Part shown: piece after piece, positions 26,663 to 36,541 of the stretch
Layout: the number at the start of each line of letters is the position of its first letter
How positions within the stretch are numbered: the stretch's first letter is position 1
Assembly: GCF_014495845.1 (NCBI RefSeq)
Contig: NZ_CP061080.1
Span: forward strand, 981,001 to 1,045,000
Length of the DNA stretch: 64,000 bases
Source: Aquibium microcysteis
GTDB taxonomy: Bacteria; Pseudomonadota; Alphaproteobacteria; Rhizobiales; Rhizobiaceae
Direction of reading: 5' to 3'
Program-made: the position numbers and the translations under genes
Notes under the pieces: generated by a model
Database searches by the model: none
What the model was told of the DNA's origin: nothing
What the model saw: the letters and a program-made list of their open reading frames with translations, nothing else

Positions 26663-28249
26663 ATGGTCGAGACGGGCAGGATCGTCATCGTGACGGGGGC
26701 TGCGGGGGGTATCGGGCGGTCGCTCGCCGGGCTCTTCGCCGATGACGGCGATACGGTCGTCGCCGTGGACCTGCCGGGCTCGGACGTCGTCGCGCTGGCG
26801 GAGCAACTCGGTCCCAGCCACCTCGGGCTGACCTGCGACGTCTCGTCGGAAGCCGACATCCTCGCGCTCTACGCCCGCATCGACCAGCGCTTCGACCGGG
26901 TCGACGCGCTGGTCAACAACGCCGCGATGGGCCCGACCATGGCGGCCACCGTCGATACCGGGCTCGACGCCTTCCGCAAGGCGATCGGCGTCAACCTCGT
27001 CGGTCCCTTCGTGATGGCGCGCGAAGCGGTGCGGCGCATGAAGCCGGGCGGCGTCGTCGTCAACATCGCCTCGCTTGCCGGCGTGCTCGGCAATCCGCGC
27101 CGCAATGCCTATGCCGCCTCCAAGGCCGGGCTGATCTCGTTCACGAAGTCGCTCGCATGCGAATGGGCCGCGCGCGGCATTCGCGTCAGCGCGGTCGCGC
27201 CGGGCTACGTGCGCACGCCGATGGTCGCCGAACTGGAGCGCACCGGCAGGGCCGACCTCGCCGCCGTGCGCCGCCGCGTTCCGGTCGGCCGGATGGCCCG
27301 CCCCGACGAGATCGCCCATGCCGCCCGCTTCCTCGCCTCCGACCATGCCCGTTACGTCACCGGAGCGGTTCTGGCGGTCGACGGCGGCTGGGCATCGTTC
27401 AATCAGCCGGGCGAGGCGCATCCGCCCGTCGACGGCACGCCGCCGGACGAACTGTCGCGTCCCGACATGGCCGCGACCGGCCGCGTCGTGGTGGTCACGG
27501 GTGCCGCGCGCGGCATCGGCGAGGCGATCGCGCGGTCCTTCGCCGCCAATGGCGACACCGTGGTCGCTGCCGACCGCGACGGGGAGGGCGCCCGGGCGGT
27601 GGCTGGCTCGCTCGGCGCGCCGCATGCCGGCTACGCCCTCGACGTCACCTCGGAAGACCAGGTGGTCGCCGTCTTCGCCGACATCGCCGCCCGCTTCGGC
27701 CGCATCGATCTGCTCGTCAACGACGCGGCGGTGGCCGACGGGTTCAAGCCGGCGCTCGACCAGGGGCCGGCCGACCTCGAAGCCGTGCTCGACGTCAATC
27801 TCGCCGGCGCCTTCCTGTGCACCCGCGAGGCGCTGAAGAGGATGCGGCGCGGTTCGATGATCCTCAACGTCGGCTCGATCAACACCTTCCTGCCGTTTTC
27901 GCCCCGCCATGCCTACGGCGCCTCGAAGGCGGGCATCGACATCCTCACGCGCTGCATGGCCGCCGAACTCGGCCCGCAGGGGATCCGCACCGCCACGGTC
28001 GCGCCGGGCTATATCCGCACGCCCGGGGTCGCGGCCCTCGAAACGGCCGGGCGGATCGACGCGGGCGCCATCCGTCGCCGCATCCCGATGGGCGACATGG
28101 GCCGTCCGGGTGACGTCGCCGATGCCGTCCTCTTCCTGGCCTCGCCGGCCGCGTCCTACGTCAACGGCTCGATCCTCTACGTCGACGGCGGCTGGACCGC
28201 CTTCGGCAATGCCGGCGTCGCCAGCGAGCCGGCAGACGAGACGGAATAG
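26663..28249 (+). CDS. Tandem (fused) two-domain SDR oxidoreductase
   Basis: The 528-residue protein consists of two complete short-chain dehydrogenase domains. Domain 1 (residues 1 to about 255) has TGAAGGIG, NNAAMG, Ser in VNIASLAG and YAASK. Domain 2 begins at about M269 and has TGAARGIG, NDAA in place of NNAG, Ser in LNVGSINTF and YGASK. Both active sites look intact, so it may catalyse two steps or work as a pseudo-dimer. The joint (about 256-268) is Pro-rich. It lies between the flavin reductase and a small unknown gene in the monooxygenase operon. An in-frame fusion of two once-separate genes is a simple explanation. Confidence 0.9.
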   Translation: MVETGRIVIVTGAAGGIGRSLAGLFADDGDTVVAVDLPGSDVVALAEQLGPSHLGLTCDVSSEADILALYARIDQRFDRVDALVNNAAMGPTMAATVDTGLDAFRKAIGVNLVGPFVMAREAVRRMKPGGVVVNIASLAGVLGNPRRNAYAASKAGLISFTKSLACEWAARGIRVSAVAPGYVRTPMVAELERTGRADLAAVRRRVPVGRMARPDEIAHAARFLASDHARYVTGAVLAVDGGWASFNQPGEAHPPVDGTPPDELSRPDMAATGRVVVVTGAARGIGEAIARSFAANGDTVVAADRDGEGARAVAGSLGAPHAGYALDVTSEDQVVAVFADIAARFGRIDLLVNDAAVADGFKPALDQGPADLEAVLDVNLAGAFLCTREALKRMRRGSMILNVGSINTFLPFSPRHAYGASKAGIDILTRCMAAELGPQGIRTATVAPGYIRTPGVAALETAGRIDAGAIRRRIPMGDMGRPGDVADAVLFLASPAASYVNGSILYVDGGWTAFGNAGVASEPADETE

Positions 28250-28259
28250 GAGAAAGCGT

Positions 28260-28556
28260 ATGATCGTCGACCATTCTCCCGCGGCCGGCCTGCGGCTGCT
28301 CGAACCCGACGACGTCAGGGGCTTCAAGCTGCGGCTGTCCGGCCATGCCGAATCGCGTCCGGCGATCGCCGGAATCCGCTTCGTCGACGATGGCAACGTC
28401 CTGATCGGCGTCGACCTCGTGCCCGCTCTGCCGGGCGCGCCCGACACGGCGGAATGGCGTGAAGCCTACCGCGCGATGGTCGCCTATGCCGCCGGCAAGG
28501 GATGGGTCGACGACGCGTCGAACGCCATCCGCGCCCATGTCGAGCGCCGGCCCTGA
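28260..28556 (+). CDS. Small hypothetical protein in the monooxygenase operon
   Basis: A 98-residue protein begins 10 bp after the double SDR, with a good ribosome binding site (AGGAG). It has no signal peptide or membrane segment. It has a mixed alpha/beta look (GFKLRLSGHAESRPAIAGIR, then an alternating hydrophobic strand and a C-terminal helix ending HVERRP). I do not recognise a family. Position 54 bp before the luciferase-like gene suggests a role with that oxygenase, perhaps as a small accessory subunit. Confidence 0.7.
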   Translation: MIVDHSPAAGLRLLEPDDVRGFKLRLSGHAESRPAIAGIRFVDDGNVLIGVDLVPALPGAPDTAEWREAYRAMVAYAAGKGWVDDASNAIRAHVERRP

Positions 28557-28610
28557 GGCTCGCCGCATCGGCACGCCGTTCGTGAACTGAGAAAGCATCG
28601 AGGAAACGTC

Positions 28611-29693
28611 ATGGAATTCGGAACCTTCATCCTCGCCGCGCAGCGCGGCTACCACCAGCCGTCCGACGTCGTGCTGAAGAACTCCATCGAGCAGGCCGTC
28701 ACGTCCGAGAAGGCGGGCTTCCACACCGCCTGGTTCGCCGAGCACCATTTCAACAACTACAGCCTCGTGCCGTCGCCGCTCATGATGGTCGCGCATCTGG
28801 CCGGCGTCACCCGCACGATCCGGCTCGGCACGGCCGTCTGCGTGCTGCCGCTCTACCAGCCGCAGCGACTTCTCTCCGAGATCGGCTTCGCCGACATCGT
28901 CTCCGACGGCAGGCTCGAACTCGGGGTCGGCTCCGGCTACCAGCAGTTCGAGTTCGAGCGCTTCGGCGTCGACGTCGACCAGGCGCCGGCGGTCTTCTCC
29001 GAATATCTCGACATCATCCTGAAGGGCCTCAACCAGAAGATCTTCGAGCACGAAGGCACGCACATCCGGATCCCGCCGACGGCGATCTCCGTGCGCACCA
29101 TCCAGAAGCCCACCCCGCCGATCTGGATCGCAGCCGGGTCGCCGCGCAGCATGGGCCGGGGCTTCCGCGAGGGGCACAACCTCTTCGTCACCGCCCTGCA
29201 TGGCGGTCTGGACGCCATCGCCGGCCTGCGCGCGATGCTCGAACAGGCGGCCGCGGCCGAGAAGAAGCAGGTTGGCGACGTGAAGGTCGCCCTGCTGCGC
29301 TGCTGCTATGCCAGCGAAAACGAGGCCGAGGTCGAAAGCTATCTGGAGAACGCGCGGTTCCAGCGCCGGCTCTCGGAGGCGCTGCACCAGCGCCGCCAGC
29401 AGAGCGAGGACGGCTACATGCTCAAGGAGACGCCGACCCAGAAGGATCTCTCCTTCGAGACATTGCGACAGAACCTCCCGGTCGGCAGCGTCAACCGGGT
29501 GATCGACCGGCTGCTGGAGGAGATCGAGATCCTGAAGCCGGACCAGATCGCCGTCCAGACCCAGCTCGGCGACTTCGACCAGAAGACCATGCTGAAGCAG
29601 ATCGAGATCTGGGGCGAGAAGATCATCCCGGCAGTGAACAAGGCGCTGGGCAGCTCCACGCCGAAGGCGATGGCCGCGGCGGGGGTGATTTGA
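28611..29693 (+). CDS. Luciferase-like (LLM class) flavin-dependent monooxygenase
   Basis: This is a 360-residue TIM-barrel enzyme of the bacterial luciferase-like family. It starts MEFGTFILAAQRGYHQPSDV, then has FHTAWFAEHHFNNYSLVPSP, IRLGTAVCVLPLYQPQRLLSE and GRLELGVGSGYQQFEFERFG, all family blocks. Such enzymes use reduced FMN from a separate reductase to oxygenate ketones (type II Baeyer-Villiger), alkanes, sulfonates or amines. The flavin reductase at 26054 is in the same operon. With a lactonase and CoA ligases nearby, a ring-expanding ketone monooxygenase is the favoured reading. The substrate is unproved. Confidence 0.9.
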   Translation: MEFGTFILAAQRGYHQPSDVVLKNSIEQAVTSEKAGFHTAWFAEHHFNNYSLVPSPLMMVAHLAGVTRTIRLGTAVCVLPLYQPQRLLSEIGFADIVSDGRLELGVGSGYQQFEFERFGVDVDQAPAVFSEYLDIILKGLNQKIFEHEGTHIRIPPTAISVRTIQKPTPPIWIAAGSPRSMGRGFREGHNLFVTALHGGLDAIAGLRAMLEQAAAAEKKQVGDVKVALLRCCYASENEAEVESYLENARFQRRLSEALHQRRQQSEDGYMLKETPTQKDLSFETLRQNLPVGSVNRVIDRLLEEIEILKPDQIAVQTQLGDFDQKTMLKQIEIWGEKIIPAVNKALGSSTPKAMAAAGVI

Positions 29694-29711
29694 CGGCACC
29701 GACCCGTCGCG

Positions 29712-29740
29712 CGGTCACGGCGCGGTCTCGGCCGTGACCG
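29712..29740 (+). terminator. 10-bp hairpin after the luciferase-like gene
   Basis: CGGTCACGGC (29712-29721) and GCCGTGACCG (29731-29740) form a perfect stem with a 9-nt loop 18 bp after the stop. It probably closes the region 2 operon. The following 90 bp to the glutaminase stop are GC-rich without a gene. Confidence 0.5.
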
Positions 29741-29830
29741 TCACGCCGCCGCGGCGGCACATGCCGGGGCGCAGCCTTGGCCGCGGCATCGCCGGCCCGC
29801 GCTGCGCCCGCCCGGCGCCGCGCGACTGCT

Positions 29831-30787
29831 CTAGCCGAAGACCGACCAACCCATGCGTGTGGTGAGCTGCTCCAATGCCAGTGTGCCCAGAAGCGAGTTG
29901 CCGTTCTCGTCGAGCGTCGGCGACCAGACGGCGATGGATGCGATGTCGGGAGCTATGGCGAGGATGCCGCCGCCGACGCCGCTCTTGGCCGGCAGGCCGA
30001 CCCGGTAGGCGAATTCGCCCGAACCGTCATACTGGCCGCAGGTCATCATCAGGGCGTTGATGCGGCGAGACAGTCTGGCATCGGCCTGCGGGTCCTCCGC
30101 CTTGCCGTCGATACCGTCATGCATGAGATAGCGTCCCGCGAGCGCCAGCTGGCGGCAGGACAGCTCGATGGCGCATTGCTCCGCATAGAGCTTCATCACG
30201 GCCTCAACGTCATGGTGGAGATTGTCGAACGCTTTCGCGAGATTGGCCATCGCCCGGTTCTGGAAGCCGGCGCCCTTGCCATCTTCCGTCACGATCTCGT
30301 CTCGCCGCCCCAGCTTCTTCTCCCCCACGTGATGCTCGAGGAAGGCGCGCACGTCGGCATGTCCGCCGTGGTCCTTTGCCCGACCGAGCACGATGTCGCA
30401 GACCACCAGCGCACCGGGATTGATGAAGGGATTGCGCGGAATACCCTTGTGGCGTTCGAGATCGACGATCGAGTTGAACGGATCGCCGGAGGGTTCGCGG
30501 CCGACACGCTTCCAGACCGCGTCGCCGAAGGCGCGCAGGGCGAGCGTGAGGGCGAAGACCTTCGATATGCTCTGGATCGGAAACGGAACTTCGGCATCTC
30601 CGCCGAGAACCAGAGCCCCGTCGACCGTGGCAACGGCGATACCGAAGCGGTCGGTCTCCATCCCGCCGAGCCCCTCCACATGATCCGCTGCCTTGCTGAA
30701 CTCCTCGATGACGTCCATCCGCCGGACGATCTCTTCCACCACCCGCTCGAGGTGGTCGAGGTCGACCTTGCGTGCCTTCTTTGCCAT
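29831..30787 (-). CDS. glsA: Glutaminase
   Basis: The 318-residue protein belongs to the serine-dependent beta-lactamase-like glutaminase family, which converts glutamine to glutamate and ammonia. Visible motifs are [16 protein letters not shown] with the catalytic Ser73-x-x-Lys76, [14 protein letters not shown], and [20 protein letters not shown] near the C-terminus. I start it at 30787 ([12 protein letters not shown]), preceded by GGGAGC. The frame is open further upstream but overlaps the tuf leader. It is divergent from tuf and forms a single-gene unit. Length and motifs are normal for the family. Confidence 0.93.
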   Translation of the reverse strand: MAKKARKVDLDHLERVVEEIVRRMDVIEEFSKAADHVEGLGGMETDRFGIAVATVDGALVLGGDAEVPFPIQSISKVFALTLALRAFGDAVWKRVGREPSGDPFNSIVDLERHKGIPRNPFINPGALVVCDIVLGRAKDHGGHADVRAFLEHHVGEKKLGRRDEIVTEDGKGAGFQNRAMANLAKAFDNLHHDVEAVMKLYAEQCAIELSCRQLALAGRYLMHDGIDGKAEDPQADARLSRRINALMMTCGQYDGSGEFAYRVGLPAKSGVGGGILAIAPDIASIAVWSPTLDENGNSLLGTLALEQLTTRMGWSVFG

Positions 30788-30989
30788 GATGTTGCTCCCT
30801 GCCGGGGCCGAAACGCGCAAGGAGAGATATCGCTCCACGGCTGGTTCATTGCGACGGGATCTTCCGTTGCCGGTCGCGCGCCTGCAGCAGGCCGGTCCGG
30901 CACCCCGCTCCCTCTTGTGTTTTTCGCCGGTTGAGGCTAAGCGCGCGGCAACCGCAACAGGCCGGCAACGGCCGTCCAGGGAAAGAGAC

Positions 30990-32165
<1,176 letters not shown>

Positions 32166-32202
32166 TCGGCGGGAGCCTCGGGCTTCCACACTCCTGAAAT
32201 CG

Positions 32203-32227
32203 AAAGGGCGCCCATGAGGCGCCCTTT
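32203..32227 (+). terminator. Rho-independent-type terminator of tuf
   Basis: AAAGGGCGCC (32203-32212) pairs with GGCGCCCTTT (32218-32227) around CATGA, 37 bp after the tuf stop. The TTT is part of the stem. On the minus strand it may also end transcription from the FAD monooxygenase gene. Confidence 0.8.
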
Positions 32228-32275
32228 CTGCATCCGGGTGGCCGCGTTGTCCGGCGGCGGGGAGGGGCCTGCCCC

Positions 32276-33406
32276 TCAGGCGGCCTGCCTGTCGCCGACC
32301 GGAACGGCCCACGCGTCGTAGGCATAGACCCAGTCCGCATTGCCGCCCTGCCGCAGCCAGTCGTTGGCGAGCGAGCCCTCCTGCACCCGCGCGGTCCGCT
32401 CGCGCCGCGCCGCCTCGTAGGCGGAAAGCGCGGATGGCACGTCGGGATTGGCGTCGACCGCCCTTGCCAGCACCACGCCGTCCTCGATCGCCATGCAGGC
32501 GCCCTGCGCCATGAAGGGCACCATCGGGTGGGCGGCGTCGCCGAGCACCGTCACGCGGCCCTTCGACCATTGCGGCATGGGATCGCGCACGTGCAGCGCC
32601 GAGCGGGTGACGGTCTCGCAGGCGGCGAGCAAGGCCCGGGCGTGCGGGTGGAAATCGGCATAGGCAGCGCGCAGCTCGGCGACGTCGCCGGGCAGCGTCC
32701 AGCCTTCCTCGCTCCAGCCGTCGAGCGGCGTCGTGGCGAAGACGAAGATCTCGGCGCCCTTGCGCAGCGGGAAGGTGACGATCTGGTGGTCGGAGCTCTG
32801 CCCCCACCATTTCGTGAAGCTGTCGAGATCGGGGATGCCGGCCAGCCTTTCGCGCGGCACCGTGCCGCGCCACGAGACGAGGCCGGTGAATCGCGGATGG
32901 TCAGGGCCGAACAGCGCGGCGCGCACGACGGAATGGATGCCGTCCGCGCCGATCACGAGGTCCCCCGCCACGCGCGCGCCATCGGCCAGCACGAGCACTG
33001 CCCCTTGTTCGTCCTGCTCCACGCCCGCGGCCCGGGCGCCGAGCCGGATCGTTCCCGGCGCAAGCGCCGCGCGCAGCGCGTCGAGAAGGTCGGCGCGGTG
33101 GATGGTGAGCTGCGGGGCGCCGTACTTCGCCTCCGCCGCCGCCGACATCGGCAGGCGCGACGTCTCCTCGCCGCCGTCGCCGGTGCGGCTGATCCGGAAC
33201 TCTGGCCGCGCCGCGGTCTCCTCCAGGGCAGAGCGCAGGCCGAGCCCGTCGAGCGCGTGGACGGCATTGGGCGTCAGGTTCACGTCGGCGCCGATCTGGC
33301 CATAGGCTCCGGCCTGTTCGCAGATGGCGACGGAATGCCCGGCCTTCTGGAGAGCCAGCGCGACCGTCATGCCGCCGACGCCCCCACCCGCAACGACGAT
33401 CCTCAT
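32276..33406 (-). CDS. FAD-dependent aromatic hydroxylase (salicylate/6-hydroxynicotinate monooxygenase-like)
   Basis: The 376-residue class A flavoprotein has the N-terminal Rossmann motif [20 protein letters not shown] ending in an acidic CEQ, the DG motif [13 protein letters not shown] and the GD motif [20 protein letters not shown]. Such enzymes hydroxylate activated aromatic or N-heteroaromatic rings with NAD(P)H and O2. ATG at 33406 has GAGAGG 6 bp upstream; the frame extends 10 codons further, but without a ribosome binding site. It is divergent from the ABC/Rieske operon across a region with several GTTCA-type sites and probably belongs to the same pathway. Confidence 0.9.
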   Translation of the reverse strand: MRIVVAGGGVGGMTVALALQKAGHSVAICEQAGAYGQIGADVNLTPNAVHALDGLGLRSALEETAARPEFRISRTGDGGEETSRLPMSAAAEAKYGAPQLTIHRADLLDALRAALAPGTIRLGARAAGVEQDEQGAVLVLADGARVAGDLVIGADGIHSVVRAALFGPDHPRFTGLVSWRGTVPRERLAGIPDLDSFTKWWGQSSDHQIVTFPLRKGAEIFVFATTPLDGWSEEGWTLPGDVAELRAAYADFHPHARALLAACETVTRSALHVRDPMPQWSKGRVTVLGDAAHPMVPFMAQGACMAIEDGVVLARAVDANPDVPSALSAYEAARRERTARVQEGSLANDWLRQGGNADWVYAYDAWAVPVGDRQAA

Positions 33407-33427
33407 GTCAGGCCTCTCATTTTCAGG

Positions 33428-33454
33428 AGTGTTCAAATATGCACGAAGTGTTCA
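33428..33454. promoter_or_regulatory. Direct repeat AGTGTTCA (two copies, 19-bp period)
   Basis: AGTGTTCA occurs at 33428-33435 and 33447-33454, just upstream of the FAD hydroxylase on the minus strand. Read on the minus strand the motif is TGAACACT, the same half-site as in the dyads at 33571-33597. Two copies about two helical turns apart suggest an activator or repressor site. Confidence 0.45.
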
Positions 33455-33570
33455 CATTATGCTATGTGCTGATGCAGGACCTGTCAATGTCGCGGCTTCG
33501 GGCGCATCCGGACCCGACGGGCGACGCTTCACGAAGCTTCTTGACAGGCCCGTCGCGCTGGCTCATCATA

Positions 33571-33597
33571 ATATGAACAGATCGTTCATATGTGAAC
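33571..33597. promoter_or_regulatory. Overlapping dyads: ATATGAAC-N5-GTTCATAT and GTTCA-N4-TGAAC
   Basis: The first dyad spans 33571-33591 with perfect 8-bp arms. The second spans 33584-33597 with perfect 5-bp arms and shares the central GTTCA. They lie 18-44 bp upstream of the first gene of the ABC/Rieske operon (ATG 33615), where a regulator controlling that promoter would bind. The IclR proteins encoded at 47138-48894 are candidate binders. The dyads are seen directly; the regulator is inferred. Confidence 0.6.
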
Positions 33598-33614
33598 ACA
33601 CAGCGAGAGCCGCC

Positions 33615-33917
33615 ATGGATGCCTTCAAGGACCGCCTGTCACGACGCGCCCGCGACACCAGCCGCCCTGCGCTGGCGCACCAGTCGCGCGGACGGGCCCT
33701 GACGGAGGCCGAAGCGGGCTTCGCCGCCGCGCTGATGGACATCTACCGGACCGGAACGCAGGAGTTCGGCGCCGTCGCGGCCGAACTGTCGCGGCGTGCC
33801 GTCGCCGCACCCCGTTCCGGCTCCGTCGACTGGTCCGTTTCGCTCCTCGAAGCCGAACTTTCCGGCATCAACGCCGATCTCGACGCGGCCTATGCGGAGC
33901 ATGGCTATGGCGCTTGA
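33615..33917 (+). CDS. Small protein resembling recombinase-like HTH proteins of oxygenase operons
   Basis: This 100-residue soluble protein is mostly helical: RARDTSRPALAHQSRGRALT, then LTEAEAGFAAALMDIYRTGT, EFGAVAAELSRRAV and a tail LEAELSGINADLDAAYAEHG. The order (HQ-x-R, Thr-x-x-Glu, an aliphatic helix, then W and Glu-rich ends) recalls small recombinase-like helix-turn-helix proteins found first in Rieske/ABC catabolic operons. The match is from memory of that pattern and is not certain. Its role is unknown. It overlaps the next gene by about 11 bp, so it is translated with the transporter. Confidence 0.6.
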   Translation: MDAFKDRLSRRARDTSRPALAHQSRGRALTEAEAGFAAALMDIYRTGTQEFGAVAAELSRRAVAAPRSGSVDWSVSLLEAELSGINADLDAAYAEHGYGA

Positions 33918-34677
33918 GTACCGCGGCGTCAGCAAGGATTTCGTCACCAATCCCGACAATCCGCTGACCGCCGTACGCGACATCAATTTCCGGGTCGAGG
34001 AAGGCGAGTTCGTCTCCATCGTCGGCCCGTCGGGATGCGGCAAGTCGACGATCCTGTCGATGACTGCCGGCCTCTACCAGCCGACCCGCGGCGAGGTCTT
34101 CGTCAGCGACGAACGCGTCGTCGGCCCCAACGCCCATGTCGGCTTCATGCTGCAGAAGGACCTGCTGCTGCCCTGGCGCAGCATCGTCGCCAACGTCGAG
34201 TTCGGCCTTGAGGCGAGGGGCGTCGGCAAGGCGGAGCGGCGTGAGCGGGCCATGAAGGAACTGCGCCACTGCCACCTCGCCGGCTTCGAGAACCATTTTC
34301 CCTACCAGCTGTCCGGCGGCATGCGCCAGCGCGCAGCCCTTGCCCGCACCCTGGCGATCGATCCCGAGATCATCCTGCTCGACGAGCCGTTCTCGGCTCT
34401 CGACGCGCAGACCAAGCTTCTGCTGCAGAACTCTTTCGGCGGCACCATCGCGGCGGCGGGCAAGACCACGCTGCTGATCACCCACGACCTCGCCGAGGCC
34501 GTGCTGATGTCCGACCGGATCCTCGTCCTCTCGGAACGTCCGGGCACGATCGTCGCCGAGATCAGGATCGACCTTCCGCACCGCGACCAGCCGCTGAAGC
34601 GGCGCGTGCTGCCGGAAGTGAGCCGATACGCCGCCGAACTCTTCGGGCACCTGAAGCTCGAGGAGAAGGCGCTGTAA
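33907..34677 (+). CDS. ABC transporter ATP-binding protein, nitrate/sulfonate/taurine type
   Basis: The 256-residue ATPase has Walker A VGPSGCGKST, the Q-loop region GFMLQKDLLLPWRSIVANVE typical of the SsuB/TauB/NrtD branch, the signature QLSGGMRQRAALART, Walker B IILLDEPFSALDAQT and the His of ITHDLAEAV. GGAG at 33896-33899 favours ATG 33907. It powers the importer with the binding protein (34712) and permease (35686). In aromatic clusters these systems often carry phthalate- or pyrimidine-like substrates. Confidence 0.92.
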   Translation: MALEYRGVSKDFVTNPDNPLTAVRDINFRVEEGEFVSIVGPSGCGKSTILSMTAGLYQPTRGEVFVSDERVVGPNAHVGFMLQKDLLLPWRSIVANVEFGLEARGVGKAERRERAMKELRHCHLAGFENHFPYQLSGGMRQRAALARTLAIDPEIILLDEPFSALDAQTKLLLQNSFGGTIAAAGKTTLLITHDLAEAVLMSDRILVLSERPGTIVAEIRIDLPHRDQPLKRRVLPEVSRYAAELFGHLKLEEKAL

Positions 34678-34711
34678 CCACCAGAAACGTCAACGAGACC
34701 AGGGGAACTTC

Positions 34712-35686
34712 ATGAGACATTATCTGCGCAACGCCGTCGCTGCCATGGCGATCGCCTTTTCGGCGACAGCCGCCTTCGCCGACGAAGCCGTCACCTATCT
34801 CTTCCCGGCACCGGACTTCCTGCCCGCCTTCGCCCCGTTCCAGCTCGCCAAGGGCAAGGGCTACTTCAAGGAAGCCGGCCTCGACGTCACCTTCCAGGTC
34901 GGCAAGGGCGGCGCCGACGTGGCGACCCAGGTCGCGGTCGGCAATGCCGACATGGGCGGCGGCATCGGCGACACGCCGATCATCGTGCGGGCCAACGGCC
35001 TCGACATCCGCGGCGTGGCGCTGCTCGGCGGCCGCGGCCTGACCCAGATCGCCTGGCGCAAGGACCGCGGCATCACCGGCCCGAAGGATCTCGCCGGCAA
35101 GAAGATCGGCGTGCTCGCCTTCCAGGACACCACCTATTACAACCTGCTCGGCGTGCTCGCTTCCGAAAGCCTCTCGAAGGGCGATGCCGACATCCAGGCG
35201 GTCGGACCCGGCGGCATCATCCAGCTGATGATCTCCGGTGATCTCGACGCCATGTCCGGCGTGCCGGAATGGATCGCCGCCATCCGGGCCGCCGGCGTCG
35301 AACTCGACGAGATGCCCGTGGACACCGTGTTCCCGGCCATGGCGCAGGCCATCATCGCCTCCGACAAGACGATCGCCGAGCGTCCCGAGATGGTGAAGGG
35401 CTTCGTCGGCGCCGTGCTCAGGGGCATCGAGGACATCACCACCGATCCGGCCAAGGCCGCGGCCGACTATGTCAGCTTCATGCCGCAGCACGCCGGCAAG
35501 GAGGCGCAGATCGAGGGCATCATGCGCGCCTACGCCAAGCTGGTCTATCCGGAGGGCGAAAACCAGCCGCTCGGCTCGTTCGATCCGGAGCGTATCGCCA
35601 AGGTGCAGAAGTTCTACGTCGACAACGGCATCGTGCAGACCGCCGTGCCCGTCGAGAACCTCTACACCAACGAGTTCATCCAGTAA
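34712..35686 (+). CDS. ABC transporter substrate-binding protein, NMT1/SsuA-like
   Basis: The 324-residue periplasmic protein has a signal peptide (VAAMAIAFSATAAFA, cleavage before DEAV). The NMT1/THI5-like fold is marked by FQLAKGKGYFKEAGLDVTFQ, AVGNADMGGGIGDTPIIVR and GPKDLAGKKIGVLAFQDTTY. It captures the substrate for the ABC pair. Its TAA overlaps the permease ATG at 35686. The ligand is probably the aromatic compound degraded by the downstream enzymes. Confidence 0.9.
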   Translation: MRHYLRNAVAAMAIAFSATAAFADEAVTYLFPAPDFLPAFAPFQLAKGKGYFKEAGLDVTFQVGKGGADVATQVAVGNADMGGGIGDTPIIVRANGLDIRGVALLGGRGLTQIAWRKDRGITGPKDLAGKKIGVLAFQDTTYYNLLGVLASESLSKGDADIQAVGPGGIIQLMISGDLDAMSGVPEWIAAIRAAGVELDEMPVDTVFPAMAQAIIASDKTIAERPEMVKGFVGAVLRGIEDITTDPAKAAADYVSFMPQHAGKEAQIEGIMRAYAKLVYPEGENQPLGSFDPERIAKVQKFYVDNGIVQTAVPVENLYTNEFIQ

Positions 35687-36519
35687 TGGCTGTCGCTGCT
35701 CAGCAGGCCGGGACCCGCGTCCCGGCCGGCGCGAAGCCCCGCCGGAGCTTCTCGCTTGCCCGACACGGCACGCTGCTTGCGAGCCTCGGCATCCTCGCGG
35801 GCTTCCTCCTGCTGTGGGAGTTCCTCCCGCCGGCGCTCGACGTGCCGAAATTCATCATTCCGACGGTGAGCGACTGCCTCGTCGAACTGAAGCGCATGTG
35901 GTTCCAGGAACGGCTGTTCGGCCACACGATGTCGACGGCGTTCTACACCGTGCTCGGCTTCGCCATCGGCAGCGCGCTCGGCGCCGTGATGGGCTACCTG
36001 CTCGGCATGTCGGCCTTCTGGGAGAAGGTGCTGTCGCCCTACATCCTGGCCCTGCAGATCGCGCCGAAGGTCGCCTTCGCGCCGTTGTTCATCATGTGGT
36101 TCGGCTACAACGCCATGCCCAAGCTGCTCGTCACCGTGCTGATCGTCTTCTTCCCGGTGATGGTCAACGTGCTGCAGGCCATGCGCACGGTCGACCGCGA
36201 CCTCGTCAACCTGGCGCGCGCCTACAAGCTGTCGCGCTGGGGCATTTTCCGCAAGATCGAGATGCCGTCGACGCTGCCCAACCTCATGGCCGGCCTGCGG
36301 ATCGCCTCGACGCTCGCGGTGATCGGCGTGACGGTCGGCGAACTCGTGGGCGGCAACACCGGCCTCGGCTTCCTGATCTCCTATGGCGGCGGCCAGGCCA
36401 ATGCGGCGATGGTCTTCAACGCCATCCTGTTCCTGACGCTGATCGGGATCGTCCTCTACACGGTGCTCGCCCGCGTCGAGGAGAAGATCCTGCACTATCT
36501 CCCCAAAGCAGAACACTGA
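35686..36519 (+). CDS. ABC transporter permease, nitrate/sulfonate/taurine type
   Basis: The 277-residue membrane protein has about six hydrophobic segments and the binding-protein-dependent permease EAA-like loop (NLARAYKLSRWGIFRKIEMP with a following LP). Also present are FIIPTVSDC near the N-terminus and IGVTVGELVGGNTGLGFLI, both usual in the SsuC/TauC branch. It starts at the ATG overlapping the binding-protein stop. It is followed 22 bp later by the Rieske oxygenase. Confidence 0.92.
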   Translation: MAVAAQQAGTRVPAGAKPRRSFSLARHGTLLASLGILAGFLLLWEFLPPALDVPKFIIPTVSDCLVELKRMWFQERLFGHTMSTAFYTVLGFAIGSALGAVMGYLLGMSAFWEKVLSPYILALQIAPKVAFAPLFIMWFGYNAMPKLLVTVLIVFFPVMVNVLQAMRTVDRDLVNLARAYKLSRWGIFRKIEMPSTLPNLMAGLRIASTLAVIGVTVGELVGGNTGLGFLISYGGGQANAAMVFNAILFLTLIGIVLYTVLARVEEKILHYLPKAEH

Positions 36520-36541
36520 GCGGCCAATCCAGGAGACGACG

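Noticed and set aside
30788..30989. tRNA gene beside tuf
   Set aside because: tuf often neighbours a tRNA, but I found no cloverleaf with a T-loop consensus in this gap.
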